Origin: Plasmodium malariae
Taxonomy: Eukaryota > Apicomplexa > Aconoidasida > Haemosporida > Plasmodiidae
Assembly (NCBI RefSeq): GCF_900090045.1
Contig: NC_041788.1
Coordinates: 310,001-374,000 of the forward strand
Direction of reading: 5' to 3'
Length of the DNA: 64,000 nucleotides
Within the stretch, counting starts at the first letter, position 1; each line of letters starts with the position of its first letter. Positions 38,787 through 52,700 of the stretch are shown in pieces. Under the pieces are notes generated by a model, which searched no databases, was not told the DNA's origin, and saw only the letters and a program-made list of their open reading frames with translations. The position numbers and the translations under genes were made by a program.

Positions 38787-39229
38787 CAGAATAATGTATT
38801 CACCTCGTTTTATTAAATATAAAACTAATATATTTTTTATTTTCAAATCCATCAACAAATAATATTTTTAATATAAAACATGATACGAAGTAAAACTCAG
38901 GACATATTTATACTAATATTAATTATTCTAGCTGTATATAATTATACACATTCTGCTATTATATTTTTATGTTAAAGCTCAAAGGTATATTGATAAAATT
39001 ATATTGAAATAAGCAAATATGTATATATTGTACCAAACATAGTTAAGGCGTAGTAATAATTTAAAATACAAATTTGTAAACATTAAAACATTCATATTTA
39101 TAAAAAAACGAAGAATATATATTTTTATTTGCTTCCAATAAAAGAGTCCCGGTATACATAGGTTCATTTATAATATTTTTGCAATTATATATATGTTCAT
39201 TATGTATAGCGCCAAAATTGTTACATTTA

Positions 39230-40161
39230 TTACTTCATATTGATGACTTCTTTACAGAATGATCCATATTTCTTGTTATTCATTTTACTCATCATCAACT
39301 TAATTATTTTACATTTTCCAAATCTTCTTAAGATCCTTGGAATCTTTATTATTAGTGTAACAACTAATTTAATGATAAGAATTCCAAATATTATTAGTAA
39401 AAAATTTTGTTTTGTCAAAAATGGAAACCCTTTTATAAAGTGACAACAAGTTCTAAATACATTTTTTTCTGCCACATTACGCAACAAATTCATTTCATGT
39501 AATAAAGGTAATCTTATTACCAAATAGAAAAAATATATAAACTCCAAATAAGCATTTTATAAATTTTATTTTTATACAATCTACATTACCAATTTTCCTG
39601 TTTATTTCAAGAATATCGTCATATTTTTTCTTTATGATAAATTTTTTTTTCAAAATATAAATGTTTTCTATCTGCCATACTATAATTATAATCCATAACT
39701 AGTGCATGGAATCTCACATTATTTAACGAACTATTAAGGTTTTTTTTCTTTTTTTTTTGGTCCCTTTTTTATTATTTTATATACCATTTTTCCTGTATGT
39801 TCTATTGTTTGGTTTCCATTGTTTTATGCATGAAATAATTTGGTCGTTATACTTTTAATATATTGATGTTAGTCGATAAGTTATATTATCTATTATTACA
39901 TCAAAGTCGTAGTTCTCGTATAAAAAATTGTTAAACGTTCTCTAAAAAGAAAATACATATGCATATATTTATTATATACTATATTAAATAATCTAAAGCT
40001 GAAAAACTGTATTAATAGAAACAAAAAGTGAAAAAATTAAATAATGAAGATATCCTTAAATGATATAATCTTACCACATCATTGTTAAAATTGCATATCC
40101 ACGTCAAAAGAATATACGCAGAAATTTTAATAAAAAAGAGTGAGTTAATTTATTGTTCCAT
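39230..40161 (-). pseudogene. fam-m-type exported protein, pseudogene
   Basis: Exon 1, 40161-40075, is the typical signal exon: MEQ, then a TAA where lysine is expected, then INSLFFIKISAYILLTWICN and FNNDV before a GTAAGA donor. Exon 2 starts at 39941 after TTTTTAG with RTFNNFLYENYDF, runs to TYRLTSIY at the PEXEL-like site, and then meets TAA. Further down, in broken frames, HFEKKIYHKEKYDDILEINR resembles the HFEKKW...DYD block of fam-m, which sets it apart from the fam-l gene at 4.6 kb. The 105-codon open stretch 39547-39230 is the remaining C-terminal part with one hydrophobic segment (FLLIIFGILIIKLVVTLIIK). The stop four codons into exon 1 alone prevents a signal-bearing product. Neighbour relics at 30 and 33 kb share its strand and layout. 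Confidence 0.78.
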
Positions 40162-41712
40162 GATATATATTTGTAATATTGTAACATTGTAACATTGTAA
40201 TATATTAAGGATAAAATTAACAATAATATAACTTCTCTAAATGGTAAAGAATTTTATGTTTATTTTTTAATTATTTTATTATCATTCATTTTTAAAAATC
40301 TATTAAAATGTATATAACGTTAATGCATATTACAAAATAGACAAAGAAAAACAACTTTAAAAGTATATCATAAAATTTTCATCTTAATGTTATAAAAAAT
40401 TTTAATTAAAATAGTACAATTTCAATTTATATTCATAAATACTCAAAATATATAAACTAACAATTTAACATAGATAAGTAATTTAATACTTCCTATGTAA
40501 ATCCTTTTAAAAGAATATATTGATGACATCTAAGTACTTTGAAATATTTAGCTTATACACAATATAGGGATTCCTAAATTAACGACAAAGAATTGTTCTA
40601 TTTTCTATTTTCTATTTATTAACAAAATAATTACTAATATTAATGATTCTTTCTTACTAATAATTCTAATTTTACAAACATTTTATTTTTGGAAAACTGC
40701 ATAATCTTGATAAAAAATATTATATATTATAACAATATAATAAAAGTAATAATAAACGAAAAATACAATATTTTTTTCAGCTAAATGCGTTGTATTTTTT
40801 ATAGCATCTGCATCAGTTCGTACACATATTCATTTTTTAACGGTCTCTAATATATATTAAAAAGTATCATATACAATGTATATCATACTAACTGATCTAT
40901 GAAAAAAAATATATTTTAAAGATAAATAAAGATATATATTTCATTTCTTATATATAATTTTACAAAGTTATAATTCTTAATTTTGTTTATTTTATTCTAT
41001 TACTGTTAAATAAAAATTTTGTGAATTTAACGACTTAGTATTTTCTTCTTTTTTTTTTTTTAAATACAATTAAAATTATCGTCATATTAGTAACTAATTT
41101 TGCTAAACAAAATATTGCATTAGGCATAACAAAACATTTTGAGCGCCATACTAGAATAAATTATCTACTTTTATATATCGTTTATGACATAAGCAAAAGA
41201 ATTTTTATTGAAATGTGTATTTATAAGATGAATACTCAAATAGATTTATAAAGCATTTTTGTATGTGTACATTTTAAATAAATATTCTTATGTTAAAAAA
41301 AATATTTTTAGTTGTTAAATATAATTAACTTAAAAGAGTTTATAGAAAGGAGAAATAATATACTACCAGTGAATTATATTAAGAAGTATAAAATGAAAAA
41401 TTTTTTTCTATGATGAAAAGAATAATTTTTTTATATTATGAATACCACTACTATTTAATGAAAAATAATGCATTTGAATATATAATTAAAATTACATTTT
41501 AGAGTATATTTAAAATTGAATTATTTACAACCACGTAAAAAAGGAATTAAGCGGGTACATATTTTATACAAAAGCGTATAAATGAATTAAAACACAAACG
41601 AAGCATAAACAAATTAATATATACATAGTTTTTAATAAATATATTCATTTATCTCCATAAATAAGTAAATATACACAAATATACATAAATAAATATATAT
41701 ATATATAAATAA

Positions 41713-41753
<41 letters not shown>

Positions 41754-41957
41754 TGACAAATTGTCTTTATATGAATATATTTTGTTTGCCGTATAATCAA
41801 AAAAACCATACGGTAACAATATATGAACAGAAATTTTATACATATCTTTCACCGTTACATATATTTTCTAAAAAATAAAAAAATGCATCAACATTTTTCT
41901 TTACAAAATAAAATTTTTTTTTTTTTCTAATATTTCGTGGATTTGTTTCTGGACAAT
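40162..41957. other. AT-rich intergenic stretch, PHIST 3' flank
   Basis: Contains a short tandem patch of TTGTAACA-type units at 40171-40201 (about four copies) and the AT run at 41717. The 67-codon open stretch 41852-41649 (minus) is only the translation of that AT run. No gene seen. Confidence 0.5.
41717..41747. repeat. AT dinucleotide run
   Basis: About fifteen AT units flanked by AAAT repeats, about 200 bases downstream of the PHIST stop codon. Confidence 0.85.
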
Positions 41958-42974
41958 TTATTTATATGATATTCTTTTACATTTATAAAATGAAACATTT
42001 TTATTTAATTCATTTAAAATTGATGGATCCAAATCTAAGGTACTACTGTGTAGCATTCCTGTATTTAAAATAATTAAGCATTTATCTATTGCTTTCTTCA
42101 TCAAAATGTTAGAAATATTTACACTAAAATTAAGGAAATATTTAAATTCTCGCAATGTTGTTGACTTATCGTTAATTACATTAGTAAAATAATAATTTAA
42201 GTAATTCTTTCTCTCTCTCACGAAAATTTTAAATTCACGAAAGCATTTTTTCCATTCCTTTTTTCCAAAATATTTGTTTATTTTGTATACCTTTCCTAAA
42301 TATTTATATATTTTGTACATTTGTTCTATTACACTAATATATTTATTTCTCTCATTAAAATTAATTTCATTCCAAATATTATACATATCCCTCCTTGATG
42401 GTTTATGTTTTAATGAATTAATAATATTATTTAATTTTTCATTATATATTGACGTATGAAATTCATAAATTTTACAACTCTCTGGGATTCCAAATATATC
42501 ATCTAATGTTTTTTCTACTGTCTTATTTTTATGCAATGATTCATAAGTTATCGTACGCTGTTTATCAGAATTTTTTTCTTTTAAGAAATTTTTAATTTTA
42601 AAAGATTCTGTAGTATAGTCTATTTCTAAAGCTCTTTCCATATAATCTTTATCTATCATACTTTTCTCACTTATATAATTCTCACATAATTTTCTTACAT
42701 ATGTGTAACTTAAATTCACTTCCGAAACAGTACTACTTTTAGATATATATATGTTCTACAAAAAACATTAACAAATAATTAAGGCGCATGTATATATAAA
42801 AAAAATCAATTCAAAAACACATTTATGATAAATGAAAAAAAAAAAAAAAAAAAAATTTATTTTATATCCTACGCATAAGGCCACAAATAACACTCCTACA
42901 GTGGACTGAGCAAAGCATAGCAAAAACGTAAATTTTATCAAATTTCTATTTTCCATATTTATTAATTTACTCAT
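41958..42974 (-). CDS. PHIST-domain exported protein, two exons
   Basis: Exon 1, 42974-42873, gives 34 residues with a hydrophobic signal/anchor segment (IKFTFLLCFAQSTVGVLFVAL). A 117-bp intron runs from GTAGGA to TTTTTTGTAG. Exon 2, 42755-41958, is in phase 0 and gives 265 residues; the protein is 299 residues. Near the start of exon 2 is a full PEXEL motif, RKLCE (residues 55-59), the plasmepsin V cleavage signal for export into the red cell. The C-terminal half (about 130-285) is all-helical, with the spaced aromatic pattern of the PHIST domain (MYNIWNEINFNERNKYI, then GKKEWKKCFREF). PHIST proteins remodel the host cytoskeleton and membrane; no partner can be named here. A second in-frame ATG (codon 7) could also serve as start. 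The poly-A run inside the intron explains why the exon 1 frame continues falsely past 42873. Family call by pattern, fairly confident. Confidence 0.85.
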
Positions 42975-45900
42975 TTATTACATGCCTGTATACGCTGCAT
43001 TTAACATTTATATAAATACTACTTATTGATACGAGTTGCAGCGTTTTTTTGTTTTGTTCAAAATATTTACATATAATTATTATATATAAAAATAAAGTGC
43101 AAGTAAAATGTTATTTATAAAAAGTTATCCTTGATTTCTTTTGCTGAACAATTTAATTACAAAAAAAACGTCTGCCAAATGGAATTCTCTAATTTCATTC
43201 AGAAAAAAATAAAATAATAAAATATTATATATTTTTACATATTACTTCTAAATTGTATTTATAGAATGTACAGTACAACAATATATATATATACATATAT
43301 GTTATAAGACTTATATATCCCATTTTTAAATGTTAAACAATCGTATATATTTAATGAGTTAGAATAAAAATTTAACACAAAATTAAAGCAGCGCTAATAA
43401 TAATATTCATATTTATACTTGCAGATATATATAACTTAGAATTTTTCAAAAAAAGCATAATAATCATTCAAATTTTATTTTCTCTTTTCCTTAAAAAAAT
43501 TGGATATTAGAATTATTATTTATTACTATTAAAAATTTCATTTTCTCCACAATTTTATCCTTTTTATGATTACATTTTCATTAAAATTGATGAATATATA
43601 ATAACGTAAATTTTGTTAAAAAAATAAACTACATAATATTAATTATATTTTACAGAATAAAATATGACCAAATTATTTTTTTTATATAGAAATAGCATAT
43701 CTGCTTAATTAGCCAAAATACAAAAAAAATAAATGAAAGTCTTCATCTATATAATTTAAAATAGAATTATAAATAAATAAGCATCCGCAAAAAGCATTAA
43801 AAATATATTTATAAAATGTATATTTTATATATTAATATTCTCTAGATTAATTTTTTTCTTTTTTTCTTCATTGAAAATGAAATATAGGATTAAAAATTAT
43901 TTATAAAAATTATTACTATAAATTCTTTTTAAAAATAGGCAAATTTAAGTTACTCTTCTTTTTTCAATTGAATTATATGTATAATTTTCTTAAACCTTAC
44001 AATTTTTTGTTTTATACAATCATATAGTTTTTTTTTTTTTTAATTCATAATAATAAAAAAAAAAGAAAAAAATTTATAATATAAAGTACTTTATAAAAGA
44101 TGCTTAATTTTATTCATAAAGTAAAAGAATTGTGTTATGCTGTTTATAATGAATTATCTGTGCTATGTTACCAACTGTGTTGTTACAGAAAACGCATCTA
44201 AGTAGAAATTTATTAATGAATTTCAAAAAATTTCTGAAATATACAGAATGAAAAAAAATTACATTAACAATAAATATTTTAAATTATTCAAAAATTGTAA
44301 AAAAACAAATTCAAAAGGTGAAATATTTAGATTGCGCTAATTTAAATATTTTACTATATTTTTCTTCATTACTTTTACTCCCAAATTTGAATAATATATT
44401 TTTATTTCAAGTAACATTCTTTTTTTTACCATTTAAATGTTGAAATAATTTATATAGGTAAATGCCTTCTGATTTTAATAATACTTTGCTCATAGAGTAT
44501 CATTTTTCTTTAAGCAACTCACAGTATGAAATATTTCTAATAATTACTTTCCAGTTTAATCTATAGTTCTTAATAGATGCTTCTCGCCCTCTATTTCACT
44601 CCTGTGTACAATAGTAGTAATATGAACTATGCTGTCATATGAAAAAAAAATTTCAATATATGGTACGATTTACAGAAAAAATGCTAACGCAAAATTATTG
44701 CTAAGTTTTTCTTAAAAAAAATTCTTTTTTATATTTTTAATTTTTGTCGCTCTATAGTTTTTTTACACATTTTGTATAAAATTGCTAATTTTTATGTATA
44801 TTTTTATTGTGAAGATATATATTAATAACTTTAATTCGTTGTCAACCGTTAGCGAAATTGGTTAAATTTTTTTTTTTTTATGAAAAAATTGTGAAAAATA
44901 AATATATTATAACATAATATAGTTTAAAAAGTGTAAGTACTATATATTTTTATTAAATATAATAAATTTAAATCTGCACGAAAAAATAATATATTTATTA
45001 AGTACGGCAAATTATGGCCATTACACAAATTATTTTTTTTTTTTTTTTTTTATTTTAGATGTGCATAAATTATTGAAAAAGTATTATAACATTATACTAC
45101 TCAAAGTATATATAAAATATTTTAAATGTTAATATTGCCTGCAACTTTTTTTTTATATTTTATTATGTAAACATTACCAGTGATACAAGAAATTTTGAGC
45201 ATTCAATTAAAAATACAATTATTTTTGTCTAATTTTATTTATTATTGTCGTATTATTACCATTTTATTAATATTTATATTAGCATACCTCTACTATTGAC
45301 TTTAATATTTTCTGTTTCTTCTAAAAATTAAACTTTCAAAAATGTGTAATTTATAATAATTGCTTAATATTTTGTTTAGAGTTTTTCTAACTTGTACACA
45401 TCATGTATCAAGCATAACTTAAAATGATAAAGGTGCTTTATTTTTATTAAATAAATGTAATATAATATAATGTAGACAATTTTATTCTAATATAAATATA
45501 TATACTCTTTTTCATTAATATTCTTATGATATTACAAGAAAAAAATGTGTTATGCCAACGAAAAAATAAATATGAAAATATCCTGATATTAATACATTTG
45601 TATATTACTTATTTACAAACTTTACCCTTGAAAGTTTATTATATATTCTAATAAATGTACTGAACTATTAGGCATTAGAAGTTGCAATTCTTATCCATAA
45701 TATTAAATAATTTAATAACATCTCTTTATTGTTCAATGAACTGCGCAAATATGTTGTATATTTTTTAAAGTAAAGCATTGAGTTATATTTTTCATTGTGT
45801 ACTATTGATAAAGGTAATTTATCTGGATAATAAATCATTTACTAAAACGCATTATATCATTAAAATATATACATATTTTCCCTTTTTTTTATTTTTATTT

Positions 45901-46753
45901 TTATATCATTTTAACTAACCATACGAATTATCCAAAAATGGTACATATTTTTATATTATATCATATATTAAGGGTGTTAATAATGTTTTTAATATACGTC
46001 TATTTCTAAGAGATCAATGAAATGTGTAATAAACTTGTAGAAAAACATTATATAACATGCAGACAACGGGATGTCCTATTTTGAAAATATAATAGGAACA
46101 TTATTATATGCATTTAGTTCACATTCTATGGATGCATAATATGTATATTTTTTTACAACTTTGATTATATAAAAAATTATGTATTTTCTTTTTTTTTTCT
46201 TGATATTTCATCAAATTATTATAAGTTAAAAGAAATAACCATAACAGTATATATTGCACTAAGAATAAATATTATAAAAGTGTAATTCTTTATTAACTAT
46301 CATTTTATCATCTACCAAAATTTACAACAATCAAAAAAATATATCATAGCATAAAATTATACATAAACATCAAAAACCTACATCTAAATTATGAAACCTA
46401 ACCCACTGAATAGTTAATATAACATGTATTAATGCAGAACATGTGAATATTTCTATGGCTATAAGTTTAACAAAATAAAGTGTAAATATTATTCATTCAA
46501 CTTTTTTTTTTTTTTTCCCTTTTTAAAAATATTCTTCAATTACTTGTGATGAGAACTTCAAAATTTTGCATAATATATTATCTAATACAATGAGTAAATA
46601 TGTATATGAATAAAACAGAATATTATGAGCTAAATAATTTTATACTTTTCGCAAGTTTTATAGAAACGAAACAAAAAGTTCATTTGTCTCTCATTATTAT
46701 TTCATTTAAAAATTGAAAAACATCTATATATAATTTTCACTATATATACGTGC

Positions 46754-46823
<70 letters not shown>

Positions 46824-48307
46824 ATAGGGTGGAAAAAATAAATAGTATACATTACAAGAGTTAGGTAACTGTTTAATTTTACATGTAACATTTTAAATAT
46901 CTTAGTAACTACGATTAATATTATAAAACGTTTTTTATGATTTTATAGATAATGTACGTGTTTAATTAAATTATTGTTTATTCATTACATATAAATAAAC
47001 GTGATAACCTATGTGGTCACTATAAAATTAAGAAAGATAAATCCATAACATACAGCTATGTTCTTTTTTAATCATAAATTAATAAACAAAATGAGAGAAA
47101 AATAAAATAAAATAAAATAAAAAGGAACTCTAACAATCCAGGAAAAATAATTAAAAAAAAAAAAAAAAAAAAAGTTATTAAAATATGTAATACTTTCTTC
47201 ATGAAAAGCATAACATACAAAACTATACTTCTTATATAAATAATATTAATAATAATAATTGCCCCTTCAGCTGAAATATATAAGGTCTATTATATATGAG
47301 AGAAAATTACATATTTCCCTAAATTTCAATATATTACAATAATCAAATCCTGCTATTCTAATGTATATATTTTGGTCTAACATATAAACTAATTTATGCA
47401 TGTATATGAGACTTACTCATTTGTTTACTAAACTCTTCTATATATTATATTTTTCCTATGTTTCGCGATAATCTTTCACATTTTTCATTCTTTCTACAAT
47501 AACGTTTAATTATCCTTTAATATATTATTTTTTTTTTTTCTATACACTTAGTACAAATGTTTTTTCTTCTTTTAAAATAACTTCATAATACAATGTCTTA
47601 AAACCTTATGTATACTTCTCGTGTGAAGCACACTATTACCGTCCGTAAGAAAAGGAAAATAATTAAGGGATATATATTTTATATTATAAAATTAAATGTC
47701 CTAAATCATTCTCTATACAAAAATAAAATTCAATATTCTTTTTTAAAAGCACTTCTATAAAATTTGCACCTAATATGTTATATTAATTTAATAGTTTTCC
47801 GTTTACTTAAAATTATCTTAAAGTGATTTATTAGAATTATCAATATTAATTAACTTTTTAAAAATATCTTTTCATATTCATAAAAACCTAATATCAGTTC
47901 TTAACACTCTTGTTATAATGTAATTCCAGATATGGAATAAAATTAAACCTCTTTTTTTTTTTTTTTTTTTCAAGTTCTTTTTAGAACAATTCCATTTTAA
48001 TTATGCAAATTAAATGGATAATTATAAAACATATATCTCAAAATCTATTTAGAATATAATTTTATTGGAAATAAATTCACTTCTACATGTTATTACATAA
48101 AGTGCAATTTTTTATTAATATAAAAAGAATATGTTAAATACCATCTATCTCTTTTACATGTAAAAATATAATAAGAAAGAACTTTAAAAATATAAATAAA
48201 TCCGTAAGAAAAGCAATTCTTATAGGATAGCGTTAGTTTCTTATATTCTTTTTACTGAATGTTCCCTACAAATCATTTTTCTAAATTTTTTTTTCATTTT
48301 ATTTTTC
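42975..48307. other. AT-rich intergenic stretch of 5.3 kb, no gene seen
   Basis: PHIST upstream region on the left and 3' flank of the small exported gene on the right. Homopolymers up to 20 bases (45030-45050, 47152-47173, 47951-47970) and an AT run at 46757. No exon-like segment found in either strand. Confidence 0.5.
46757..46820. repeat. longest AT dinucleotide run of the window
   Basis: About 32 uninterrupted TA units, the longest simple repeat here, likely length-polymorphic between isolates. Confidence 0.92.
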
Positions 48308-49033
48308 TTATATCTTACTTTGATTCAACTTCTTATTCCATTCAGCATCTACCCAATTTAAAAACATTTTAAAATCATCCTGAATAAGACGAAGTAATCT
48401 TAAGAAAATACAATCCCGAGAGCTTATAGGAAGATTAGAACGGACAATGTATTTATGTAAATCATAATACAAGGTTTTTAAGTATTTAAACCATTTTTCA
48501 TTCCACATTTTATTTCTCCACTTAGTGTCCATTAGTTCCGTAAATTCAATATATTTGTTGCGCATATCTACAAAGAGTAAGCCATATTTTTTATCCACTT
48601 TTTCAGAAAATTGATAATCAATAATCTTTTTATCTTCCTCATCCGATAGTGGTTCATCCTCCTCCGAGTCTGAATCGTCTATATATCTTATATATGGTAC
48701 TTCACAGTCTTCATCATTCAAATTTGAGATATTCTCTACTGAACTTAAAATTCTTGAAAATTTTCTCTCTATTGTACGTTCCAATATATTCTTTTTATTG
48801 ACTGAATATTTAATGGGATCTCTGTAGTGTAAATTATATACGTTTTTAAAAATTATTTATTATTTTTTTTCTTATGTTGATTAAAAAGTAAACAGATAAT
48901 GAAGGTGTATATATATACGTACATACTTAACAATGTTGATGAATAAAATTTACTTCATGTCATAGCAACTATGGGACTTCCAAATTACAAATGTTACAGC
49001 GATAACGTGTAACAAAAGTCTAACTATATTCAT
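48308..49033 (-). CDS. small Plasmodium exported protein, two exons, function unknown
   Basis: Exon 1, 49033-48954, codes for 26 residues plus two bases, with a signal peptide (MNIVRLLLHVIAVTFVIW, then KSHSCYDM). A 132-bp intron runs from GTAAAT to ACACTACAG. Exon 2, 48821-48308, completes a lysine codon across the junction, so the phase agrees; total 197 residues. After a basic stretch comes a PEXEL-like RILSS lacking the acidic fifth residue, then an acidic serine-rich block (DDSDSEEDEPLSDEED). A helical C-terminal part with four tryptophans (TKWRNKMWNEKW, FLNWVDAEW) follows. The Trp spacing faintly recalls PHIST and tryptophan-rich antigen domains, but I cannot assign either. Likely secreted and possibly exported; the role is unknown. 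It sits between a PHIST gene and a Pv-fam-d-like gene, a typical exported-gene cluster. The splice model is strong because of the phase match. Confidence 0.78.
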
Positions 49034-49691
49034 TCTTGTATTTTCCAAATTGATTTTATAAATATTGATGAAAAGAAAAGTACAAATTATTTATTTTACT
49101 AGTTGACTTCTATTTCTACAAGTTCAACTACTGTTTGATAGATTTTCGGTGTTCGTTTTTAATTAACGCTTTCTCAAAATAAAAAATAACATTTAACAAG
49201 TTATCCTTTGTTTTTCCTATTATTTTAACTAAAAATAATCTTTTTCGTAAGAGTTATATAGTTTTAATTTATAAAATAGTATGTACACTTATACATATTT
49301 TTGGTTGGAAACAGAAAAAAAAAAATTACTAGTTCTAAAAAAACAACTTTATAATTTTATACTTTCAATTAATTATTTTAAAATTAGTACCAAAAAAAAA
49401 AAAAAAATTTATTAGTACTTACTATTTTAATTAAATATTATATTCACATTTATGGGATATTCAACAAGAATTAGTCTAATATTAATATTTTTTTTATCTA
49501 AAAAAAAATATAACATATTTAACAAAATCATGATTCTTCGAAACTTTTTCTTAAATTTTATATACATAATTCCAACTATTTCTGAATTTTTCATTTTTTT
49601 TTCATTATTACAAATTTTATATTCCTTAAGTAATATCCTATAATATATTTTTCTTTTTTCTTTTTTTGATTCTAGCTGATGCCTAACGTAG

Positions 49692-49728
<37 letters not shown>

Positions 49729-52700
49729 AAAAAATATTTTTGCTTATTATATGCCAGTATTTAAAAGACAGTTAACATTTTATTATCTTTAATTCTATAA
49801 TCTTCGAAATTATGCTGCAAATGTATGTATACTTATACAATAAAATTATTTTTAAAATAACTTATTTTGTTTAGTAAATAATAAATTTTATTCCTATGAG
49901 ATTTACAAAAGATTAATCTACATATTAAAATTGTAGTAACATAAAAAATGCCTTTTTTCAAATAATTTTACCTTAATCTTTATTGCCAATAAATATTGGG
50001 TACTTGTTTGTATATAGTATTATTTATTTAAATATTTTTATAAAGCAAAAATAAAATAATAATAAAATAAAATTAATACAAAGAAACCTTATTGGAATGA
50101 AAATAATCTTACCCTCAAATGTTACCATTACAACTAATTTTTTTTTTAAATATATTTCTCATATATATTACTTGTTGCATGTTATAAAGAGTTGTATATA
50201 TAGCACTAGTATTTTTATGTAAAATTAGAAAACAGCGTTTACATATTTTTTTTCATATTATTTTATTTTATGTAAGATGATCTAAAAAATATTCTTTTTC
50301 TTCAACAATTTCTTTATAATACTAACTATAGAAAGAAAAATAACCATGTAACTTCTTTGTATTATGATGACTTGACCTTCCTCATGCCGTCTTATATATA
50401 ATGCATTTACCGTTTTATGTTTTACAGATTAATACATTTAATATAATATATCACTAATAATTAAAAGTGAAACTTAAAGTCACAATAATTTTAAATAAAA
50501 AAATAGTATTTTGTTAAAATAACAATTTGAATGGTTAAGTTTTAATGTAATTACACATTTTATTATGTAATTGTAATCCCCTATTATTTTATTTAATTTA
50601 ATTTAATTTATTATTTTTTTTTTCTTGTTAAATTAAAATTATGTATAATTCTTAAAAAAAAAAAATTTTTTTTGCTGTTCTTGCACTTGTCACAGCGCTT
50701 TATTATCCTTATTTATCTTTATGCATTTTTACCTTATATTCTTTACTACATCATTCGTTTTTTTACCACTTTTTTTTTATACGCATATTACATACATTTT
50801 AATTAAAGAATAAAATTTTTAATTTATTATTTTATAAATGCTGAAAACTTTAATGATAGCAATCCTTATAATTCATAGTTTTTCGCGAGCTCCTCGTGAA
50901 AATAAATTTTTTTTTAAAAAAAAATATATATGCTAATACATATACTATTACCTCATAAAAATTTAAAATATAAACATTAAACTACTTACAGTATATGTTT
51001 TTTAACAGGTTTATTTTCATCAAAAAAAGATACTCTACTATTTTAATGATTAGTTTATTTGTGTCACTAAACTTCACACATTTCTTAAATGATATAATAA
51101 TAATCATATAATAATAATAGAATATTTTAATTATTCTTTGTCTTATGCAAGTTTCATATATAATTTTTTCAACTAGTTTTTCCATTATATTATATTGTCC
51201 CCTTAATGAGGAACGCCTTAATCATATTTTATTATTTCATTAATTACATTATTAAATCAATTTTCAGTCATTTCTTCATGTATTAGTTAATTAGTTATTT
51301 TAAAAAAATATAATTTACTGTGTTAAATTAATATTTTTATATATACTACACATATTTTATTAATTTGCATATATTAAAATAATAGTGAACTATTACTGAG
51401 TAATATTTTTAAAAAAGAATGTCCTGTGTTTTATCTTGCTCCTATGTACACGGTTTTTTAGGTAACAATATTTAATTTTTTAGGACGAATACAGTAACGT
51501 CATTAAATGTATTCTAAGAAGATTATGAATTTTTACTTGCTACCTCTTACATTCTATAAAAAATAATAAATAAATTAAGTATATATTTTATTAAAATAAT
51601 GTTAAGCTAAAAATATTTTTTAATTTTGGTATTTTTGTGAAAGTTCTATTTGATGATCACAAGCATCATATCACTGTAATTTGTGGTATTTATATGGAGT
51701 TAGTCTAGATAGAAACAATTTTTATATAATATTATTAGATCATAAAAAAAGAAATACTTCAATTCCGAATGAACCTTCAAGGTTTATCCCTGTTTCAAAA
51801 AGGCTAATTTATTTGTTTTATTAATTTACTAGGAACAACATCATATAACAATATAACACTTTAAATAAAAATTATAATATATTTATCTTATTTTTTTATT
51901 TTATTTATTATTTTTTTTTCTTGTGCGCATCATTATAACACTATATATGCGAACTCTTTATACATGCATATGTATACATCAATTTATCACTTCACAACCA
52001 TTTTAGTAACGAATTCCGTGATTGCGCACTTATTCCATAGGAAGCTAAGGAATAACTTAATCTCTCAATGATAAAATAACAGAAATATTTATATATTTAT
52101 GGGATTGTAATTTTTTAAATAATGTAATTAAAAAAATGTTCATAGGATTCTGCATGCTTCATTTTAAATGAAAACCTAAGTTGTAGTAAAAACGTTCCAG
52201 TGGAAAAACAATATATCAAAATTAAGACAAAATATAATTTATTTAATAAAAATAATAAGCAACTAAAATTTGTAGTCCCGATAAATAACAAAAAAAAAGA
52301 AAAAAAAAAAGGATAAAGAAAAGAAAAAATGAAATAAATGATTACCTTTAATTAAAATTCAAGTAATAACTTTTCCATAAAACAAAGTTGTGTCTTAATA
52401 TTAAATATTAACATAAAAAATAATAGTTAACAGAATTAATAAGAATATTGTTATAAGTTTTTAAATCTATAATTATTATTAACTTTTACAATTATTTTTT
52501 TCTATAATTAATCTATATATGCTGATTTAACCCATCAGAGGACATTTTAAATCATCACTATATTTACTGCATATAATACTAGTACAGCCACCGAGAAAAC
52601 AACACATCAATAATATATAATGGATTATTAAGTTTAGTGAAAACTTTAATATTTAATATTATAAATTATTAAAAAAAACATCCCCCATTTATTAACATTT

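Noticed and set aside
40171..40201. Short tandem of TTGTAACA-like units
   Set aside because: Only about four imperfect copies; mentioned under the intergenic entry, not a separate array.
41649..41852. 67-codon open frame rich in alternating Y and I
   Set aside because: Translation of an AT dinucleotide run.
50982..51185. 67-codon open frame, minus strand
   Set aside because: No signal exon upstream, no family resemblance, typical random AT-rich make-up.
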